A stretch of DNA of 64,000 nt from Fomes fomentarius. Its lineage: Eukaryota > Basidiomycota > Agaricomycetes > Polyporales > Polyporaceae. The notes under the pieces were generated by a model that saw only the letters and a list, made by a program, of their open reading frames with translations, was not told the DNA's origin and searched no databases. Where the stretch lies: the NCBI GenBank assembly GCA_022606135.1, contig JABYQN010000012.1, forward strand, positions 1,116,001-1,180,000, read 5' to 3'. This document shows, piece by piece, positions 46,702-59,074 of the stretch (within the stretch, counting starts at the first letter, position 1; every line of letters begins with the position of its first letter). The translations under genes and the position numbers were made by a program.

Positions 46702-47476
46702 GGCTGGATTGACCTGGCAGATTCAATGGCTTGGGCACATGCACAAAGGAGTGCGAGTTTTTATATCACTGTATACTTGCCTGCTGTTAACTCAGACATC
46801 CTGGGTGCACCCGTTGAACACAGAGTATGATCTTAGTGCATGATGAGTTGTCAGACCGCCGGCCGAGGATCCACATGTGCATGCGTGGAGCCAGTGAGAG
46901 AGTAGGAATGGAGCCCATCTTGATAGGTAGATAGTATGCAGATACTGTGGATAGAACGCAGATGGACGTCTGAGTGCAAGGGGTCTGTGGTTCCATTCGA
47001 TGCCAGGCATGGGAACAGTGTCTGATGCTCTCACGCGTCTAGTAGTAGCAATACGCTGCGTCCCGCTGACGGGCCGCTCACCTGCTCTCTCTCTTCCTTC
47101 GGCCGCTCGCCCACCCCATCCCGCACGGACTGCCAACCCACATGTGAATTCATAACGAGATCCCGAGACGTGGGACTCGAGAAGTTCCAGGAACTCGCTG
47201 CTCGAACACCGCAGATACATCCCAATTCACTACAGGTTTATTCACGCTCTTTATGGCATATTCTCTGCGGTAGTCCAGTGCATCCTGTGCTCATGGGACG
47301 TGATAGATAATGGGATAAGTGTTGTACAGATCCAAAATATCTGGCAATATGGCCGGAGCAAACAGTGTCATCGGATTACTATTGCCGAGATGATCAAGGC
47401 GAGGTTGATATACATATAGCGAAGCTCATGGCCGACTATGCATACGAAGTGCTAACAAGAAAGCAGGACCGAAGGA
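46702..47476. other. Spacer between two P450 remnants, no gene seen
   Basis: Open frames up to 142 codons on the minus strand lack motifs and are not continuous with either P450. Confidence 0.5.
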
Positions 47477-49115
47477 TTATGCATCTTGGTATAGACGGAT
47501 GCGCAACGGAAGCTGCGCGCCCTTGGAAGGCTCACTCTTCAGTGCGGGGCGTTGAGTGAACATGCCGACCTGAGTCACGTCTTCGGGAGCCGCGGCAAGC
47601 TCAAACTCGAACGCTCGGACAAGCGTAAAGATGATTGCTTTGAACCTATGAACTGTGAGTCAAGCGTGCATATGCTAAATGCTCACTCAGCACTCACTCT
47701 GTAACAGCAAAGCGGAATCCGATGCAAGCGTGTGGACCGCCGGCGAACGTGAGGACATGGCTCCAGACGCCTGGGATGTCGAATACACCCTCAGGGAGAT
47801 TCTGCCATCTGTCTGGCCTTTTGAATATGTGGCAAGGTTCATCAGAAGAGAGGAAAAGAAGAGCACGGAGGCAGTTCAACTTACCTAAATTCAAGCGCGT
47901 CCTCTCCCCAGATATCCGTAGAATGGTGCACAGCAAGGAATGGAAGAATGACGCGATCTCCCTTCGCAATTCTGCACCGATGAGCAAGTTGATCAATATC
48001 ATATCACGGTGCAGCACAAGGACGTCTGAGAATCGAGATATAGACACCTACCTGATCTCATGCTGAACCTCCCCGAGGCAGTTTGTGAAAGGCTTGCTGA
48101 CGGGTATCACATCATCCTCTAACGCTACACGAAGTGTGAAGGTCACAGGGGTGTACAATCGTAGCGTCTCTTTCACAACGCAGTCAAGGTACGGCAATGC
48201 TGACAGCTCATCCATGGTGGGCGAGTGAGATGGCACCACAAATAGCTCTTCACGGAGTTTGCGCTGGACATGCAGGTCCTGCGTGAGTGCGTACAGGCAC
48301 CAGGATGCAGCTGTGCTTGTAGTCTCATGTCCCGCAACGAGGAACCTGAGTCACTCTCGACAGTCAGTATAAACTAAGATGGGCATGCCAGAGGCACTTA
48401 GGTGGGTATCTCTACGTCGAGCGCAGATATCAGGGCATAGAACGGAAATGAAAGGGAATCACGTACGCGCAAACACCTCCCTGGTCCGCCGGAATATCCG
48501 TGGCCAAGTTAGCCTTGATGAGAAGGGTGAGCAGGTCTCTCCCATGCACGTCTCTCTTCTCTACGTTGCCTGACTTTTCAGACGATTCGCGCAGAATAGC
48601 AGCCTTCTTCTCCTGAACAAGTTGAGTTCCGATGCGCCGCATGACTGCATGCGCCTCTTGAACCTTCCGCATACGTTGGTCCGGCTGGGATGTGAAAGCC
48701 ACTCAGAGCATTGTGCGAATCGGTGTAGAAGTGCTTGCTCACAAACCAGTCCAGGAAGGGGACGTAGTCCATCGCGATACGGTAGATTGAAACGGGAGGT
48801 GTTGCACTGAATACCTGATAGAACGCCTGATTCAGCTCGTTGGATGCTCCCTTTGAATTCAATGCATCGAGGTGATAATCAAATCCTGTATAGAGCTAGT
48901 CAGTCGAACAGCAAGATAATCAAGAAGTTGAGAAGCAAACCTGCGACACCAATCACATCCAGCGTCATCTTCTTTAGCCCGTCCACTACGTTGGCACGGG
49001 CAGAGCTACCCTGCTCGACAGCAGCTAGTGAGTACTGTGAATATGCGGGTGGGAGTCGTCTGGACTCGTACACGAAACGCCGCCGACACTGCGCGCTTTG
49101 TGCCATGGAAGGACC
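47477..49115 (-). pseudogene. Cytochrome P450 (copy 3), 5'-truncated paralogue of copy 1
   Basis: Same family as copy 1. The first firm exon (about 49045-48945) codes VVDGLKKMTLDVIGVAG. Then come [57 protein letters not shown], the I-helix [28 protein letters not shown] and the heme loop FAGGPHACIGFRF with its Cys. It ends QLPLRIRLYQDA at 47477. A weak match to the preceding exon (FVYESRRL, about 49075-49050) extends to about 49115. Membrane anchor, proline hinge and the NPAFG exon are missing. A small deletion near 48480 shifts the frame after LATDIPADQ (EVFA is in another frame), and the 10-nt exon at 48411-48402 is followed by CTAAGT instead of a GTAAGT donor. Only the 3' half is well kept. 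Confidence 0.8.
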
Positions 49116-50018
49116 GGATGTGATGAGATGTGACTCCATATGAATAGAAGCGTGAGAAGGGAATTGGAATCATCATCAACACCGCGTCGCTGCTCGTCGT
49201 CCAACAAGGTGCGTTGTTGGCGGACACCCGCTCCAGTTCAGACCGCTCACACTGTTCGCAGTCTACACGAACTCATTCGTAGTGGCGTGAGTTGTGGGCA
49301 CAAACATATCCCTACCCTATGTGCACCTGACCAACTCCTCTACAGACTCAATACCCGGAAGTTTGTCATGCAGCGTGGAGAGATCGGCCGCAGCGACCTT
49401 CACATCGACGTACCAGGCAGCGGCAAGGGAAATGCATCTGGAACCATAGTGAACGCGGTGGAACTCCCCTCGGCGAGTACACATGTTATTGGAGTCTCTG
49501 CTCTTTACAGACGCTGAGAAGGTTTCTGTGATCAGATGGCTTTCGCGACTGGCCCGTCGATGTCGCAGTTGTCGGATGTGGAGTCACCAGGATCACTAGC
49601 TGTTCCGAAGAAGAGCGAGGGATTGGGGACGAATCCGTCCACAGCTGTACTATCGGGAGTGTGAGCAACTTATGGAATTTTGGAATACACGACTACCTGA
49701 CGGATACCTCCGCGGGCGACATGATGAATCTTGAAGCAGTAGGTAGTAGATTGAGGAACGCACTGCTCTGTGAATGTGAGCTGCGCCTATGTTATCAGCA
49801 TCGTCTACGACAAACGGTAGAAACACGACTTCAAGTGGTCCGCAATTTACAGTCCCCGACCTCTTGGGACAAACAATGTCCCCCACGGCAAAGATACACA
49901 ACGTGCCCGAATGCAAGCAACATGTAGGCATGTGTCCAAGTCGCGTTGTCCGATATGACCGCACATACTTGCATGAACACCAATTTCATACGCGACAGGT
50001 TGAACGGGGCCGTGAGGA
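49116..50018. other. No gene seen; expected place of missing P450-3 N-terminus
   Basis: I searched both strands for a P450 anchor and hinge and found none. Open frames of 60-150 codons lack motifs. Confidence 0.5.
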
Positions 50019-51674
50019 CTACCGCCTGGCACGTATCACCCTGTTCTTCGGGAATTCGAGAGGAACAGTAAGTACCGCGCGCTTGGTCTCCGCCGCTGCA
50101 TCAGGCAGCCCACGCTGTTTCAACTCTGTCAAAGTGAGCTTTTTGATTGTGCACCCTGCACCGTTGTCAGTCATAGATGTAAACAGACGGATGCATACAT
50201 ATCTCACCCAGAGACTTGAACAATCCATTCACTCTGCGAATCGCGGATGAGTCAGGTGTAAACACAAGGCGAAAGTGACTCACTTGGCGGGCGGCATGCT
50301 CAGGTCATGCGCGACTGAGTCCATGTCTGTTGCGTAGTCGTCTATCCGGAGACAGAGGGCGAACATGTGCGTGAGCAGCATCGTCTCTGTTTGGGGTGTC
50401 ATTTTGGGCCTATGCAAAGCTATGAGACGAAAGTACGCGTAAATGAGAGGGAATACTACATACTTGTTGGTGCTACGCTCCTTCTCCGTAAATCGTGAAA
50501 TGAGACCGTCAATGACGATAGGAGGGACTCCAGGGAGACGTTGCTGGAGGGCATCCTTATCGCTGACGCTGCGGGAGTTCTTGCGGAATGCCATCATCGT
50601 CGAGATGTAGTACAGCACTTTGCTATCGGGCGTGCCCCCGTTCAACGTCCCATACGCGGAGGATAACAAAACGCGCACCACGCACAGGTCTGACTTGTTG
50701 GGTTTGGGCGCCGAATATATTAGTCTGAGTTGCAGCTTCACCCAGTCTGATCGATTGAAGGGCAGCAACGCATAACGTTCTTGGTGAGTCTTCGCAGACT
50801 TGAAGACATTGATGGGTAGAGCATTGAGCTCCGCCTCGGGTATGATATCATGTAGGGCATAAACGTCTTCTGGTCGTTCGGCATCTGCGTTGTATGGAGG
50901 GATGAGGCGGCTGCTGTCTGCAGTCGCCTTCGCTTCCTCTGCAGCCAAAGATGAATATGTGAGTGCTGCAACGATATGACAAGGATCACGTACCTGCTGT
51001 AGGGAGAGTATCCGTGTTCTGCATGATAGTATCCTGCAAGTGACCAGCAACATCCTTCATGGCGTCGATGTCCACCCTATTCCTCTCCCGTGCCCGGATT
51101 GCCGCTTGGGCCTTCTTCGTCCCGAAAGCCTCACCTAGGTTGTTGCGCAACTCCATACGTTCCTCCTTTGAAACCTCGATTGGTTTCAGATTCTTGAGAG
51201 CCTTCACTTGACGCGTAAGGACGTGAAGAGGCATGGGACGCAGGGTTGTGTTATTTGTGCGTTTGTCGTGCACACCAATCATATAGCTGGCATCCTCAGG
51301 TCGACACAACTCATGCTAAGGTAAGACGATCCACATACCTGCAACCCGTCGAGGAGAGTGGTCCGCCATCCGCAGAGAAGAATTCCACCGTCTCCGCCTC
51401 CCCTGCAAGTACTGTAGCTTGCAATTCGAATGGCGCGTTTTTGTCCCTCCCCTTCTTTGCGTAACATTGGAACTCGGTTGAACTCGGTGGCTGCAACGAT
51501 GGGAAGCTCGCTAGGACAAAAATATGATGCTCCTCTTTTCCCGACAAATTGACATGGCTGCTTACCGAGGACCGGCCCAAGTTGTTCTGCGGGCTGAGAG
51601 CTGAGCTGCAGGGTCGTCTTTTCAGCATCATCTGCCCCGCGTTTGCGTTTCTTGCCGATTGTTGAGGAGGACAT
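50019..51674 (-). CDS. RPA49: DNA-directed RNA polymerase I subunit RPA49
   Basis: A49 forms, with A34.5, a TFIIF/TFIIE-like subcomplex of Pol I that aids initiation and RNA cleavage in the nucleolus. It starts at 51674 (MSSSTIGKKRKRG), joins to ASFPSLQPPSSTEF and FELQATVLAGEAETVEFFSA (the dimerisation barrel), then SYMIGVHDKRTNNTTLR, the linker ERNRVDIDAM, and EDVYALHDIIPEAELNALP leading into the tandem winged-helix part (RSDWVKLQLRLIYSAPK, GVPPIVIDGLISRFTE, KMTPQTETMLLTHMFALCL). The last exon codes LTELKQRGLPDAAAETKRAV and ends VPLEFPKNRVIRARR at 50019. About seven exons; acceptor and donor phases were checked at the first two junctions. It is head to head with SET2 with 318 nt between start codons. 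Confidence 0.85.
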
Positions 51675-51992
51675 AGCGAGGTGGAAAAGGGTGGAAAATG
51701 CAAAGACTCAAATGAGGGATATATGGGCGTCTAACGCTTGTGTGCCTTGGATTTGGACGACGACCTCCTCGGCCCCGGCCCTCTCTTCCGACTTGTTGTT
51801 TCTCTCCACTCGTGCTCGGACCTGCTCCATATATTCCTGGCTCTACATTGCTTCTAAACCCACCGGCGGTATTTATCGTCCACCAAACGATACAGCGCCT
51901 CACGCCATCCCGTTGGGCCTCCAGGACGACTACTTCTCCCCAGCTTCGCAGGTCCTATAGCTGGATTACGCTCGTCGCACTTGCACTTGAAG
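51675..51992. promoter_or_regulatory. Bidirectional promoter RPA49/SET2
   Basis: 318 nt separate the two divergent start codons. No TATA box was recognised, in line with housekeeping genes. Short leaders on both sides leave room for a shared nucleosome-depleted core. Confidence 0.5.
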
Positions 51993-54900
51993 ATGTCCAC
52001 CATGACCGAGACTCATGTGGAAGGACGCACTTCAGCTTCCATGCTGTTTGAGGCAGAGGCCGTTGAAGCCGAAACGTTAGACCTAGGAACGACCAAGGAG
52101 GACGAGGACGTGGTAGACTCGGCCTCGGTCACCGTTAAGGACGACAGCATGGAACCTGGTATGTCGCGCAGCGCATCCGTTGAGGCCAGGATCGACAACA
52201 ACTCTCACAAATCCACACCGTCCGCCACACCGGCTCCGTCAACAAAGTCCAAAGGCAAACCACCAAAGGCCCCCGTCCAATTAATTGGCCATCTACCGGT
52301 TGCCACGGAGGATGCGATGAAGACATTTACCGAGATACCCAAGAACGCTTACCAGTACGGCACGCTCGGGAAGTCGAGGGAGGCGTTGGAAAGCATGACG
52401 TGTGATTGCCAGTATGAACCCGGTCAGTCCGCTTCCTTCCTATTGCTGTCTGCATCTTTGCTGCCTAGCGTCGACTCCATCCACCACGTTTACTTGCGCT
52501 CTCCATTGCCGCTAGCACTCACACTGGAGACTTCGTTCATGCTCCGAACATCGGAGGAGTCACGACAGATGGCCTCACTATTGTGAAGCAGCACCCCTGA
52601 TGCACGCGCGGCTTACGTTGTAACGCATACTTTTATGTGGCTCTGCGGTAGTGTAGGGTAGCTCACTTTGCTTTGCCGTGTTTCTGGCTATCTCTCCGCG
52701 TTTCGGAAAGTTCACGGGGTTGCTCGTTCTCGTTCTCGTCACAACACGGAAACACGGAAACATCCCGCTAACTACTGGCATCTCGCTGTACAGGCCAAGA
52801 CGACACGGACGCCGCTTGCGGGCACAACTCTGACTGTATCAATAGGCTCACTCAGGTCGAGTGTCTCCCTGAGGACTGTCGATGTAGGAGTTACTGTCAG
52901 AATCAGCGGTATGTCTCCATATGGCCCGATAAAGGGAAAAAATCTCACACCCGCATAGCTTCCAGCGCAAGCAGTATGCGTCAATAGAAATCGTGAAGAC
53001 AGAGATGAAAGGTTTTGGTCTACGCGCCGCAGCGGATCTAATCAAGTACGTTCTCGTCAGCAGTGGACTCTAGGATGGTACTTATACGACCACAGGGATA
53101 CTTTCATATACGAGTATGTTGGGGATGTCGTCAGCCAGCCGTCTTTCCTGAAGCGTATGCGGCTATACGCGGAGGAGGGTATACGGCACTTCTACTTTAT
53201 GATGTTACAAAAGGATGAGGTGCGTGATTTGTGAATGTGAATGCATGACCAGCTTTTGAAGCATCGATCCCAGTTCATTGATGCCACCAAACGCGGAGGC
53301 ATCGGTCGCTTCGCCAACCACAGTTGCAATCCCAATTGTTACGTTGCGAAGTGGACGGTAGGAGAGCACGTCCGTATGGGAATATTTGCGAGCCGCCCGA
53401 TCAAGAAGCATGAGGAACTGACCTTCAACTACAACGTCGATCGATATGGGTGCGTAATATCATTCTTCTCCCTCATATGCCGGCTCATACTTTCACACGT
53501 CAGTCATGATGCGCAACCGTGTTACTGTGGCGAACCTAATTGTGTTGGCTTCATCGGTGGCAAAACCCAAACCGATCTCGCTGCGATGGACGACCTCTAC
53601 CTTGACGGTATGTACTTCACCGATGTTTCTGTGTGTGTTGCTTCATGCCGTTTGCAGCCCTTGGTATCACCGAGGAGGTCGAGAAGTTCGGTCTGAAGGG
53701 GAGCAAGAAGAAGAAGGGGAAGAAATTGGACGAAGACTTCATCGTACGTACCTCTCGTGCGCGGCGTGCATCCCCTGGCTTACAGGGGTCTTTACTTCGC
53801 AGCCCGACCTCAAGCCCCTCATTCTCAAGGACGTGCCGAAGGTTGTGCAAGCCATGCGTCAGACGCAAAGCAGGAAGGTGCTGGTTAAGTTGTTGATGCG
53901 CGTCAAGGTAGGTATCATGCATCTAGTTCGTAACATTGAATACTCACCTTGCATCTGTAGTTGACGGAAGATTTGTCCGCGTTGCGTCAAATCATGCGAT
54001 TGCGTGGTTTCAGTGTCATGACCAACGTCCTGCAGGACTACGCCCAAGATGTTGAGGTGCAGACTCTGGTATGTTGACTGTCGCTCGTCGTTCCCGACAG
54101 CATGCTGACGTATTCATAGGCCATGGAGGTCATGATGACTTGGCCTCTCATCCAGCGTAATAAAGTCGAGGACTCGAAGGTTCACTTCCCTGTACAGGAG
54201 TGCACACAGTCCGACAACGAGGGCCTTGCGGCACTCGCGAAGAAGTTACTCGCGCAGTGGGAGACCCTTGAGTACGCCTACCGGATACCGAAGCGCGTCA
54301 AGGGGGTATGTGAACATCTCATACGCCTGTGTTTCTGTCCTAACATAATTACAGCCTGATGACGACCCTCCTGCGGAGCCTATCATCATCCGGAATGAGG
54401 AGGAGCGGCCTTCAAAGCGGTCTCGCCCAGAAGATGAGTTCCCCAAGTTTGTACCCAGGGCGCGGCCGAAGACCCCGCCTCCAGTCTCGTACACTGCGCA
54501 ATCCGAGCCAAGTGAGTTTGAGAAGGCGCTCGCGCAACGAGCAGCGGAGGCACGGCGACAGCAGGATATCGCGGCCATCATCGCTAAGGCCGCAAAGGCC
54601 GCGGAAGAGGCGAGCAAGCCGAAGCCGACGCCGGTGGAGGTCCCAAGGTACCACACACTGGGCGCGAGTTGGTATGTCGAGCCGCCGAAAGCGATGAGGA
54701 AGAAGTCGAGCTCGTCGTCGAAGCAGAAGAAGATGTCTAAAGAGGACAAAGAGGCGAACAAGGAGAAGCGGCTTCTGAAGCTTATTGGTTCCGTTGTGGT
54801 CAAGTGCATGTCGAAGTACAAGGATCAGATGGACCATGACCAGTTCAAGAAGTACGCGAAGGAGGTGTGTAGCTCGTTGCGTTACGCTGGCGTAGTTGTG

Positions 54901-55451
54901 GATGCTCATCGTCTTTCGCTTCGCAGCTGACGCATGTCATCGCGGAGAAAGAGAAGAAGTCCTCCAGCTACAAGGAGGGCAGGTTGGACGCACTCTCAGA
55001 GGAGAAGACAGTGAAGATCAAGAAATTCTCGAAAGAGTACATTGTGAAAGTCCTCCGCAAACTCGAAAAGTCAGGCAGCCGTCGCAAGCCCGTCTCCACC
55101 ACAGCGTCGTCGTCAACGCCTGACAGCCGTGCTGACAATGATGACTCCGCTGAGCCCGCGAACGTCGACGACATCATGGACTTGGATCCCAATGATGACG
55201 GCGATCTACACGATTCGAGCAGCGACGACGATGACGGAGACGATCATCGTAACGACAGGCGTGGTGACCGCGCGTATGGGTCGGGCACCCCGGACGACGG
55301 TGTCGGGTCAGGACAGACGTCACCCACATTGGTCTCTTCTTCCTCCTTCCCAGGGATGCGACATAAGTCTTCGAACGGGTACGACGACACCTCGTCGTTG
55401 TACGACAGCATATATGACGCTCTACCTATAGAAGCTCGTATGCAGAATTGA
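51993..55451 (+). CDS. SET2: Histone H3 lysine-36 methyltransferase SET2
   Basis: Nuclear methyltransferase that rides on elongating RNA polymerase II and methylates H3K36. Domains in order: an acidic Ser-rich N-terminus, [10 protein letters not shown] and the Cys-rich AWS ([29 protein letters not shown], about 52800-52906), the SET core ([23 protein letters not shown], catalytic NHSCNPNC near 53320, [11 protein letters not shown]), post-SET ([14 protein letters not shown]), a helical linker with [18 protein letters not shown], and a C-terminal SRI domain ([18 protein letters not shown] to [15 protein letters not shown], about 54770-55070) that binds phosphorylated Pol II CTD. An Asp/Ser-rich tail ends at 55451. 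The start ATG at 51993 was preferred over upstream non-ATG frames. Intron 1 (52423-52799, 377 nt) is unusually long. Confidence 0.9.
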
Positions 55452-56010
55452 GACGTCTGCTGCTGCCGTGGTCGTGTTCCTTTTCTCGTCATGGTTCGTG
55501 GGGACTCACTCCGGAGTTACTTATTCGTTGTAAGGTAAAGCATCCTAGTTGCAGATAACAATGTACACCCGATATCACCCGATATCACATTCTGCTCGCT
55601 CGACGAAGGGGACATGATTCATGACCCGGGGTAGGCCTTCAGATAGATCTTCGCCGACCATGAGTTGACGATAGATGGTATAGTTTTTTTTTTCTTCCAC
55701 TCACGTCTGCCCTGCGTGTCCGACCATAGATAGAATGTTGATGACACCATTGGATGCAGCCCACGCTGTTCAGCGCGTGGGACATCCTGTGGAGACCGTC
55801 GGGATGACTAGTCACTATCAGCACGTGCATATACATATATATAATTGATGTGATTGCCAGTCAACATAACATTCCTTTCAACGCACCTCCAGCCTTCATA
55901 CTCAGCTCGGCAAACACGAACAAGGAGTCCGTTACTTCATAACATGTGAAGCTACTCTACTCAAGCTTCATTTCGTCTGCTGACGACCCGATTGGGTATT
56001 CACAGCCACG
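55452..56010. other. Intergenic, promoter of the F-box-like gene
   Basis: No gene seen. A run of T (55684-55693) and an A-T rich stretch (catatacatatatataattg, about 55828-55848) lie upstream of the next ATG. Confidence 0.5.
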
Positions 56011-57369
56011 ATGCCGCCTCGTAACACTCGAACTGCACCCACGCAACCTCCTCCAAAGCTACCCTTGGAACTCGTCTTCATCATCCTCGAGGGAGCACAA
56101 TACAACGATCTTGTCCTGCAGTACAAGTGGCTGAAGAACTATTCCTTGGTCTGCCGCTCCTGGCGAGCTTATGCGCAACAATTACTCTTCACGCACGTCG
56201 CATTGCTGAAGGGCGCTGGTCAGTGCACGGCCTTCAAGAATTCTATTGCCTTGGCCGATGCGCACAATCCCGAGCATGCGAAGCTCCTTCGCGAGTCTGT
56301 GCGAACGCTCGGTATGTCCATGGACCACCAAGAGATCTATGCAGACGTACTCGCCATGTGTCCCAACATCCGCGAATTGCAAGCCACACTGTATCACGGT
56401 TGCTTCCGTCCAGAAGTTCTCAAGCGCCTTGCACGCGCGCCCAGGGTCCAGGCACTGCGGATCAAAGCACATCATCCCATGCCCCTCTTCCAATTCATGG
56501 GCGTATTCCAGTCCGTGCAATACCTCGAGGTCGATTGCAACAATCTGCAGGACACGTTCGACTTTCCCTCTTCCCCATCCTGGCGCCTCCGAGAACTACG
56601 ATACAGTAGTTTTCATCGGTCTGCCCATTTGTTCCTTTCGTGGGCTCTCTCAGGGCGAGGAAGGGAGACCTTGGAGATTCTACGTGTACAATGTAGTCAG
56701 TTCGAGCTCCCTATGCTCGTGACCCTCGGAGTTGCTGCCAGATTGCGATCTCTCTCTGTGCAGTGGCTCCGGGAGACGGACGATCTGTCTAGCTTCAAGA
56801 ACCTCAGAGAGCTCGCCGTCATATACCCTCAGACCACGCCTCTCTCGTTCAAGACACTTCCGGATGGAGTTGTGCACGTTGATTTGGCGCAGATGCGCAA
56901 TGACATCGCAACGGCGGTCGCTTTAGGGCTCGCTGATTACCAGGACAGAACGCACGGCTCGCTGCAGTTCCTGACTTACCAGCGGCGCGGTAGTCCGTTC
57001 GATCCGATGACGGACGCCGAGGTTCTGTACAACTTCTGCGCAGCCCGCAACATAGAATTCCGCTTATTGGACCCGGAATACGGACGATATGCAGGAGAGG
57101 TGAGTGGTGCAGACTCACCATCGTCTTGTTTTCGCTGTTGAGTCGGATCCCGATTGACGACTTTGGTTCACTACTAGCGTGTCCCGCTCGAGCCTAGTCA
57201 GACTTTCCCTCGGAACGCGCCATTTTCAGGGCGACGGCCGAAGCTGGATCCTTCGGCGCTTCCGTGGAGGGTCAGACGCGAACCTTCATTCATGCGGCGG
57301 ATTGCGAGCGTAGCTGGAAGAGCTCTTACGAATACCACGGTTCCAGCGGTGGCACTAGCCAGGCCTTAA
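56011..57369 (+). CDS. F-box-like protein, 426 aa
   Basis: Likely substrate adaptor of an SCF ubiquitin ligase. Exons 56011-57099 and 57178-57369 join in phase 0 (intron 78 nt); the unspliced frame would end early at 57141. The F-box-like segment is PKLPLELVFIILEGAQYNDL to NYSLVCRSWRAYAQQLLFTHV (about residues 15-70). The following region has leucine-rich spacing (SVRTLGMSM, MCPNIRELQATLY, VQALRIKAHHP, VQYLEVDCNNL, ETLEILRVQC, LRSLSVQWL, LRELAVIYP), typical of the ligand-binding arc in Agaricomycete F-box families. Exon 2 adds a basic Pro-rich tail ending ALARP. Target unknown. These families are large in basidiomycetes. Confidence 0.75.
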
Positions 57370-58547
57370 TAGTCTGAACACATCGAATTCGACTGGAGGT
57401 AAGGACTCACGAACAACGCTGCAGGACCAAAAATCCATGCTGATTTCACACTTCCCATAAGGCCTTCATCTCGTATAGGTTGACTTCATACATGTGATCA
57501 TGCTGTTCGACGCGAGAGCGTCAGATTGTCAACTTGAATGATGAGCCGATTCATACAAGTCTTGCGCATATATACAGGGCACATTTGAAGCAGTCTTAGT
57601 ATCATCAGGACCCCAGTGTTCGTTGTTCAACGATGGAACAATATGGTCTCACATGTAGCTCCCTGAGCCCCGTTATACCGATAATGTTAAAACTTGGTAG
57701 AAGTGTTTGCAACGTGGTCAAGTTCCGCGGAGGCTGAGGACCAGTGTATGGTGTGAATGGGTGTGATTCGGCCGCGAAAGAAAGTGAGGAAAGTGTGAAT
57801 GGTCAGTCGGTGCGAGTCTGCTTGTCGGCGGATCAAAACCTACACAAATCTTCATTCAGAACTGACATATACCATGTACCAAGACCTTCCGATAGTTGGT
57901 GTCCCTCGTAGCTCGTAGGAGCAAGGATACATGACTACTCAGTAGCCGTGCGTTCTATCCGTTCTAATGCAGTCCATCCCAGGTCCATCCAGAGCCAGAT
58001 GGAAAGCCGGCTATGTAACTATCCAGATAGAACCGGCACTTTCCGTATGATGGGAAACCTAGTCACGTGCATGCGTTCAGCCACAGCGGAGTTTTATCAT
58101 TCAACATGTAGTGTTTGCAGCGCCTATGTGACTGAGGCTTGCAATCATGGAAGAAGCTTACGGCGATGACAACTCGGAACTATGAGAAAACCTCAAGCGA
58201 GTAAGTTCTTCAGGCTCACTGGCTACTGACCCTGTTCGTCATCGGCATCATCCTGCACAGCAGCAGACTCTCGACTTACTTGCCACCAGCTATGATTACA
58301 ATTGCACCTGGGCCAAAACACCGCGCGTCACGCCCCAATTCTGTCCTTTGTTTCCGAGGCCCGATCACAACTAGAGCTTACCAGGTATATGCTGACGTTA
58401 TTGGTAGGGTGCCGCTCGGACATCACTAGGGCAGCCACTTGCGGCGCGGTGGCGTGTGGCACGGCTTTGGCCCAACCACTGGCGCTTTGGCAGCCTCGAG
58501 GTATATAAGGTCTTCTGGTTCCGCTTACCTCTCTCCCCAGAACCACT

Positions 58548-58600
58548 TCCTCCTCCCTCCTCCTCCTCCCTCCTCCTCCTCCCTCCTCCTCTCCCATCCC
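58548..58600 (+). repeat. CCT-rich polypyrimidine tract
   Basis: Repeats of ctcctcctcctccctc-type units directly after a TATA-like element. In fungi such tracts are common in promoters and 5' leaders, which hints at transcription toward 58641. Confidence 0.6.
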
Positions 58601-58939
58601 TCTGGCTCTCGACACTTAAGACGCGTCTTCGACAACGACTATGGCGCTTCTAAGGCAATACTCGTACACCCTTCGTGCATCGCCATGGCATGCGATGTGG
58701 GTGAATTCTCTGGTTAGGCCTCTTACTCAACGTTCCCGACTCCAGCGATATGGATACACCTCAACCGACGTTCTCTGCGCGCCCGGATACGGTAGATTAC
58801 GACATTGGATACAAAATAAATAAATACCAGCACACCACAGTCGTTGAGTTCAGCCGCCACACGACCCTGGTTAGGTATGTACGTTCATATGTCCCTTGGT
58901 AGCCTCTCTTTCCACTATAGACAAATTCTCAATGCGGGC

Positions 58940-59074
58940 TTGGTTAGGACACCCATGCCGAACAAACTTCGAGAAATGACGGAAGAAAACGGAATACAAG
59001 GCCAACGCATGATCCCTCACCTTCATGTCGCCACACTTAATCCTGACGGCAGCTTGGTCAGGACACCCATGCCG
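58940..59074 (+). repeat. Pair of near-identical 22-nt direct repeats
   Basis: A 22-nt motif (cttggt, t or c, aggacacccatgccg) occurs at 58940-58961 and 59053-59074 with one mismatch, in the same frame (LVRTPMP). No coding gene is established here. Confidence 0.7.
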
